Below, piece by piece: positions 60,021-64,000 of a stretch of 64,000 nt of DNA. A program made the translations under genes and the position numbers. This stretch comes from Siminovitchia fortis (GTDB taxonomy: Bacteria; Bacillota; Bacilli; Bacillales; Bacillaceae_C), in contig NZ_QYTU02000003.1 of assembly GCF_003605365.2 (NCBI RefSeq), positions 62,001-126,000 on the forward strand, given 5' to 3'. The first letter of the stretch is position 1. Every line of letters starts with the position of its first letter. Below the pieces are notes generated by a model. It saw nothing but the letters and a program-made list of their open reading frames with translations. It had not been told where the DNA came from and made no database searches.

Positions 60021-60992
60021 ATGAATACAAAACACTTGCCAGGATTGGCTCTTATTGCTATCCTAGCAATATTGATTGTCAATAATCCCTATACAACGGT
60101 CTATTTAAATGGGTTAGTAGAAGATTCGCATCCGGTTGATTCCAGTCAGGATGCATTATATGAGCAGATTGCCCGTGCCGCGGAAAAATATGACGCGCCC
60201 CCTCAGGATGCCAAAATAGACAGGGTTTGGAAAGCGATGCCGGGGTATAATGGAGTTAAAGTGGATATCAAGGCTTCCTATAAAAAAATGCAAGGCGAAA
60301 CCTTTGATGCCCGTAAGATTGTTTTCAAACAAATTCCCCCCAAGGTTCATTTAGATGATTTGCCTCCGTCACCCATATACAGGGGACATCCGGAAAAGCC
60401 GATGGTCAGCTTTTTGATCAATGTTGCCTGGGGAAATGAATATTTGCCCCAAATGCTGGAAACGCTGAAAAAGCATAACGTTCAGGCAACATTTTTTTTG
60501 GAAGGCCGTTGGGTGAAGGAAAATCCTGATCTGGCGAAGATGATCGCCGCTGACGGACATGAAGTGGGGAACCATTCATACAGCCATCCAAAAATGGAAA
60601 CGCTCGGGGAAGCAAAAACACGGGAAGAGTTATTGAAGACAAATGAAATCATAGAGGCTACTACGGGTGAGAAGCCTGTTTGGTTCGGGCCGCCCAGCGG
60701 CGGCTTCCGCGATCATACTGTTCTTATTGCGAATGAGTTGGACATGAAGACAGTCATGTGGACGGTAGACACGATTGACTGGGAAAAGCCTTCACCGGAA
60801 ACGATCATAGATCGTGTAATGACAAAGGTCCACCCTGGGGCAATGATTTTAATGCATCCGACCGATCCTACCTCGAAAGCGCTTGACAGTCTGATAAAGC
60901 AGATCAAAGATAGGAGCTTAAGGATCGGTACAGTCACAAAGTTGATGGATGAAGAACACATCATAAAAATAGATCAACAAATGGATAAATAA
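60021..60992 (+). CDS. ylxY: YlxY, polysaccharide-deacetylase-like protein
   Basis: 323 residues. An N-terminal hydrophobic signal/anchor (about 7-26) and a NodB-homology domain from about 125. Motif 2 is kept (H185-SYS-H189), but motif 1, normally TFDDG, reads LINVAWG (132-138), so the catalytic Asp and one metal ligand are missing. As I recall B. subtilis YlxY reads the same there. Start: ATG 60021 or GTG 60018 after AGGAGG. The IS lies immediately upstream. Confidence 0.88.
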   Translation: MNTKHLPGLALIAILAILIVNNPYTTVYLNGLVEDSHPVDSSQDALYEQIARAAEKYDAPPQDAKIDRVWKAMPGYNGVKVDIKASYKKMQGETFDARKIVFKQIPPKVHLDDLPPSPIYRGHPEKPMVSFLINVAWGNEYLPQMLETLKKHNVQATFFLEGRWVKENPDLAKMIAADGHEVGNHSYSHPKMETLGEAKTREELLKTNEIIEATTGEKPVWFGPPSGGFRDHTVLIANELDMKTVMWTVDTIDWEKPSPETIIDRVMTKVHPGAMILMHPTDPTSKALDSLIKQIKDRSLRIGTVTKLMDEEHIIKIDQQMDK

Positions 60993-61043
60993 GCGCCGGA
61001 CGCGTCTGTACGTTGATGGACAGGCGCCTTGCGCTTTTCTAAT
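60993..61043 (+). repeat. truncated repeat, family A right end
   Basis: Contains GATGGACAGGCGCCTTGCGC and TTTTCT, the family A right end, without the left half. Follows the ylxY stop directly. Confidence 0.55.
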
Positions 61044-61044
61044 T

Positions 61045-61166
61045 ATCCAGATTCGGGCGGCAGGGGCTCGAGGCCGCTAAGGAAATATCAATGAAGGTAA
61101 AAAGCACCTTCACTGCTTTTTCCTTAGCGCTTGTCGCCCCTGAGCGACCGCCCTCCGCTATTCTTT
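61045..61166 (+). repeat. Family C repeat, second copy
   Basis: Shares GGCAGGGGCTCGAGG, GCGCTTGTCGCCCCT and CTCCGCTATTCT-type end with 3835-3957; the inner palindrome is different (AATGAAGGT/ACCTTCACT). In the ylxY-mlpA gap. Confidence 0.75.
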
Positions 61167-61192
61167 ATACATCATGAACAGGAGGAACTGCA

Positions 61193-62434
61193 GTGATAAA
61201 AAAATATACTTGCCAAAACGGAGTAAGAGTCGTACTAGAGAACATACCTTCTGTCCGTTCTGTTGCCATCGGCATATGGGTGGGGACAGGATCGCGTGAT
61301 GAATTGCCTGGTAACAACGGCATCTCCCATTTTCTTGAGCATATGTTTTTTAAAGGAACAGCTACAAGAAATGCAAAAGAGCTTGCCGAAGCATTCGATT
61401 CAATCGGCGGCCAGGTCAATGCCTTTACCTCAAAAGAATATACTTGCTATTATGCCAAGGTGCTGGACAACCATTCACAGTACGCGCTGGAAACACTTGC
61501 TGACATGTTTTTCAATTCCGTATTTGCGGAGGAAGAGCTGAATAAAGAGAAGAATGTCGTTAGTGAAGAGATCAAAATGTACGAAGATACTCCGGATGAC
61601 ATCGTCCATGATCTTCTCAGCAAAGCGGCATTCGATAATCATCCCCTAGGGTATCCGATCCTGGGAACAGAACAGACGTTGTTTACATTCACAGGCGACA
61701 AATTAAGGGCCTATGTAGAAGAGATGTATACACCGGAAAAGATAGTAATATCCATTGCTGGAAATATTGACGAATCTTTTACAAAAGAAGTAGAGCGCCT
61801 TTTTGGATCATTCGAAAGAAAAGGGGGGCGGAAAACCGAATCCAAGCCCGTCTTTAAGGCGAACCATGTCACGAGGCAGAAGGATACGGAGCAGGCCCAT
61901 TTGTGTATCGGATTTGAAGGGCTGCCCATCGGCGATCCCGATATATACAGTTTGATTGTCATGAATAATATTTTTGGCGGAAGCATGTCATCCCGCCTCT
62001 TTCAAGAAGTGCGGGAAGAAAAAGGGCTCGCCTATTCAGTATTTTCCTACCATTCTTCGTATAAAGACAGCGGAATTGTCACTATATACGGAGGTACGGG
62101 GGCCAATCAGATTGACGACCTTTTCGGGACAATTAACTATACGCTCGGCGAATTGAAAAGGAACGGAATCACCGAGAAAGAGTTGATGAATAGCAAAGAG
62201 CAGTTAAAAGGAAACTTAATGCTCGGACTTGAAAGTACAAACAGCAGGATGAGCAGAAACGGGAAAAATGAATTGCTGCTGAAACGCCACAGAACTTTGG
62301 ATGAAATCGTGAATGAAATTGACCGTGTCAGCATTCAAAGCGTAAACGATATGGCAAACCGGATTTTCACCGATCAATATACGCTTGCCCTGATCAGTCC
62401 TGAAGAAAAATTATTATTGCAGCCAAGCAGTTAA
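61193..62434 (+). CDS. mlpA: M16 zinc metalloprotease MlpA (YmxG)
   Basis: 413 residues, processing-peptidase-like. Inverted zinc motif HFLEH at 46-50 with downstream Glu in NVVSEEIKMYEDTPDD (near 120); second M16 domain with FGGSMSSRLFQEVREEKGLAYSV (near 260). Cytoplasmic or membrane-associated; in B. subtilis it affects the level of secreted protease. GTG after AGGAGG. Confidence 0.95.
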   Translation: MIKKYTCQNGVRVVLENIPSVRSVAIGIWVGTGSRDELPGNNGISHFLEHMFFKGTATRNAKELAEAFDSIGGQVNAFTSKEYTCYYAKVLDNHSQYALETLADMFFNSVFAEEELNKEKNVVSEEIKMYEDTPDDIVHDLLSKAAFDNHPLGYPILGTEQTLFTFTGDKLRAYVEEMYTPEKIVISIAGNIDESFTKEVERLFGSFERKGGRKTESKPVFKANHVTRQKDTEQAHLCIGFEGLPIGDPDIYSLIVMNNIFGGSMSSRLFQEVREEKGLAYSVFSYHSSYKDSGIVTIYGGTGANQIDDLFGTINYTLGELKRNGITEKELMNSKEQLKGNLMLGLESTNSRMSRNGKNELLLKRHRTLDEIVNEIDRVSIQSVNDMANRIFTDQYTLALISPEEKLLLQPSS

Positions 62435-62437
62435 TGG

Positions 62438-62463
62438 AGCCCCTTTTAAAAAAGGGGTTTTTC
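62438..62463 (+). terminator. mlpA terminator
   Basis: CCCCTTTT/AAAAGGGG stem followed by five T residues. Confidence 0.8.
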
Positions 62464-62528
62464 CATTCTAAAAATCGGAAACAGGCTATATATATTACAA
62501 AGGGAGTGGATGAATAAGGAGGCGCATT

Positions 62529-62765
62529 ATGCGATTAAGCGAGCTGGGTGGCAAAGAACTCGTTGACTTTAAAAAAGCGGAGAGAATGGGGGTTCTTGGA
62601 CAGACAGATCTTGAGATTAACACCAGTACAGGTGAAATTAATCACCTGATCATTCCAACCGGAAAATGGATCAGGAAAAATGGCGGGGAAATCAGGGTGC
62701 CGTGGAGAAATATTAGAACCATCGGGACAGACATGATCATTTTGGAAGTTCCTAAAATTGAATGA
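62529..62765 (+). CDS. ymxH: YmxH, YlmC/YmxH family PRC-barrel protein
   Basis: 78 residues. RLSELGGKELVDFKKAERMGVLGQTDLEIN and VPWRNIRTIGTDMIILEVP (in parts) match the small sporulation-associated YlmC/YmxH family. Function not known. ATG after AAGGAGG. Confidence 0.9.
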   Translation: MRLSELGGKELVDFKKAERMGVLGQTDLEINTSTGEINHLIIPTGKWIRKNGGEIRVPWRNIRTIGTDMIILEVPKIE

Positions 62766-62770
62766 AAAAT

Positions 62771-62813
62771 AAGATGGCCGCCGCCCTAAACCGGCTGTCT
62801 TCCGCTTTTCTAT
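62771..62813 (+). repeat. degenerate family C fragment
   Basis: CGGCTGTCTTCCGCTTTTCT corresponds to the right end of the family C copy at 3835-3957; the left part is reduced. Confidence 0.45.
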
Positions 62814-62814
62814 C

Positions 62815-62849
62815 AGAGTGCTGGAAACCGTCCAAGCACTCTATTTTTT
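62815..62849 (+). terminator. ymxH terminator
   Basis: AGAGTGCT/AGCACTCT perfect stem, 12-base loop, then ATTTTTT. Its right arm contains the -35 element of the dpaA promoter. Confidence 0.75.
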
Positions 62850-62865
62850 GTGCCATCATACAATA
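62838..62865 (+). promoter_or_regulatory. putative sigma-K promoter of dpaA-dpaB
   Basis: AC (62838-62839), 17-bp spacer and CATACAATA (62857-62865) match the mother-cell sigma-K consensus AC-N16/17-CATANNNTA. The homologous spoVF operon of B. subtilis is transcribed by sigma-K. Confidence 0.6.
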
Positions 62866-62913
62866 AGGTTGGAGAGGGGTACAGCATGAGCGAAAGAAGG
62901 TGATGGAACTTTG

Positions 62914-63810
62914 ATGTTGACGGATATGCAGATAGTTGTCATGGGCGGAGATGCAAGGCAATTGGAAATCGTTAGAAAGTTGACAGAGCTGGATGCAAAA
63001 TTATACCTTGCCGGATTTGAACAGCTGGAACAGCCTTTTTCCGGAGCTGTGAAAGAAAAGCTTCATGACATTAATTTTTCGCATATAGACGCGATCATTT
63101 TACCTGTACCCGGAACGAGCCTGGAAGGGGAAGTGGAAACGATATTCTCAAGTGAAAAAATTGTTTTAACAGAGAAAATCCTTCATCAGACGCCATCTCA
63201 TTGCACCGTATATTCAGGGATCAGCAACGGGTACCTGGATGACATCATAAAAAAGTCAAAACGGAAGCTGGTCAATCTGTTTGAAAGAGACGATGTGGCC
63301 ATTTATAATTCGATCCCTACCGTTGAAGGAACCATTATGATGGCCATACAAAATACGGACATAACCATCCATCAGTCATCCATCGCCGTATTGGGGCTGG
63401 GGAGAGTTGGAATGAGTGTTGCCCGGAGCTTTTCATTGCTGGGAGCCAAAGTGAAAGTGGGGGCAAGAAAAAGCGAGCATATTGCCAGGATAACTGAAAT
63501 GGGATTGCAGCCATTTCATTTGAACGATTTGAGAAATGAAGTGAAAGATATTGATATTTGTATTAATACTGTACCTTATCCAATAGTCAACGCCGCAGTC
63601 ATCGCCCAAATGCCGTCACATACCTTAATCATCGATTTGGCTTCCAAGCCTGGCGGAACAGATTTCCGCTATGCGGAGAAGCGCGGCATCAAAGCACTTC
63701 TTGCACCCGGATTACCGGGAATTGTTGCACCTAAAACAGCGGGACAAATTTTGGCGAATGTTCTATCGCAATTGTTGAGAGAAGAGCTGGAAAGCCGAAA
63801 GGGGAAATAA
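62914..63810 (+). CDS. dpaA: dipicolinate synthase subunit A
   Basis: 298 residues (SpoVFA). Starts LTDMQIVVMGGDARQLEI with a Rossmann turn; the C-terminal NAD(P)-binding part has IAVLGLGRVGMSVARSF (near 167) and ALLAPGLPGIVAPKTAGQI. With DpaB it makes dipicolinic acid in the mother cell, later stored in the spore core with calcium. ATG 62914 after GAAGGTGAT; a TTG one codon earlier is possible. Confidence 0.96.
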   Translation: MLTDMQIVVMGGDARQLEIVRKLTELDAKLYLAGFEQLEQPFSGAVKEKLHDINFSHIDAIILPVPGTSLEGEVETIFSSEKIVLTEKILHQTPSHCTVYSGISNGYLDDIIKKSKRKLVNLFERDDVAIYNSIPTVEGTIMMAIQNTDITIHQSSIAVLGLGRVGMSVARSFSLLGAKVKVGARKSEHIARITEMGLQPFHLNDLRNEVKDIDICINTVPYPIVNAAVIAQMPSHTLIIDLASKPGGTDFRYAEKRGIKALLAPGLPGIVAPKTAGQILANVLSQLLREELESRKGK

Positions 63811-63813
63811 AAA

Positions 63814-64000
63814 ATGGGTTTAAAAGGCAAGCGGATCGGTTTCGGTTTAACCGGATCGCATTGTACGTATGATGCTGTCATACCGGAAATTGAAAAGCTG
63901 GCGGCTGTTGGGGCAGAAGTCGTTCCTGTAGTGACTTATACAGTTAAAAGTACGGATACGAAATTTGGGGAGAGCGATGATTGGGTTGCAAGAATAGAAC
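63814..64000 (+). CDS. dpaB: dipicolinate synthase subunit B, 5' part
   Basis: 62 codons visible, running off the right edge. GLKGKRIGFGLTGSHCTYDAVIPEIEKL is the flavoprotein start of SpoVFB. ATG after AAAGGGG, three bases after the dpaA stop; co-transcribed with dpaA. Confidence 0.93.
   Translation, partial: MGLKGKRIGFGLTGSHCTYDAVIPEIEKLAAVGAEVVPVVTYTVKSTDTKFGESDDWVARIE

Noticed and set aside
1-64000. tRNA, rRNA, prophage, toxin-antitoxin or defence genes
   Set aside because: None recognised; all larger frames are accounted for by conserved core genes plus one IS.

Overview
The window is a stretch of chromosome from a low-to-mid-GC, endospore-forming, flagellated Firmicute of the Bacillaceae. 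The evidence is the gene order, which matches the Bacillus subtilis block from ylqH-sucCD to spoVF almost gene for gene, a PolC-type replicative polymerase, CodY, SigD, a FliM/FliY switch, and dpaA/dpaB behind a match to the sigma-K promoter consensus. I cannot name the species from the sequence alone. Every gene I support lies on the + strand.

Layout: (1) 1-6126: the end of a YlqH/FlhB-like gene, sucC-sucD, dprA and topA, separated by intergenic repeats. (2) 6501-11608: trmFO, xerC, hslV, hslU, codY, ending in a terminator. (3) 11686-33842: the fla operon, starting from a plausible sigma-A promoter preceded by an inverted repeat built of CodY-like half-sites. It runs flgB-flgC-fliE-fliF-fliG-fliH-fliI-fliJ-ylxF-fliK-flgD-(flagellar operon protein)-flgE-swrD-fliL-fliM-fliY-fliO-fliP-fliQ-fliR-flhB-flhA-flhF-flhG-sigD-swrB. 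Unlike B. subtilis it has no cheY after fliY and no cheB-cheA-cheW-cheC-cheD between flhG and sigD. (4) 34012-37423: rpsB, tsf, pyrH, frr. (5) 37740-43509: uppS, cdsA, dxr, rseP, proS. (6) 43759-48093: polC. (7) 48458-55574: rimP, nusA, rnpM, ylxQ, infB, ylxP, rbfA, truB, ribF. (8) 55693-58336: rpsO and pnp, with a predicted three-way-junction RNA between them. (9) 58362-59935: an intact IS1182-type insertion sequence flanked by a 22-bp duplication of the palindrome of the pnp terminator. (10) 60021-64000: ylxY, mlpA, ymxH, dpaA and the start of dpaB.

Functionally the window joins central metabolism (succinyl-CoA synthetase), DNA uptake and topology, nutrient-responsive control (CodY), the flagellar basal body, hook, type III export gate and switch with its own sigma factor, translation (S2, EF-Ts, RRF, IF-2, RbfA, S15), envelope precursor synthesis (UppS, CdsA, Dxr), intramembrane proteolysis, RNA decay (PNPase), and spore dipicolinate synthesis.

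The most unusual features are the missing chemotaxis genes, although the CheY-facing motifs of FliM and FliY look intact; a 31-codon reading frame in the cheY slot; an AT-rich central segment in flgE; the IS insertion that duplicated a terminator palindrome; the structured RNA before pnp; and a set of modular intergenic repeats (three interiors, shared ends, one nested composite) at most operon boundaries. I found no CRISPR array, tRNA, rRNA, prophage or defence island, and no wholly new multigene system.
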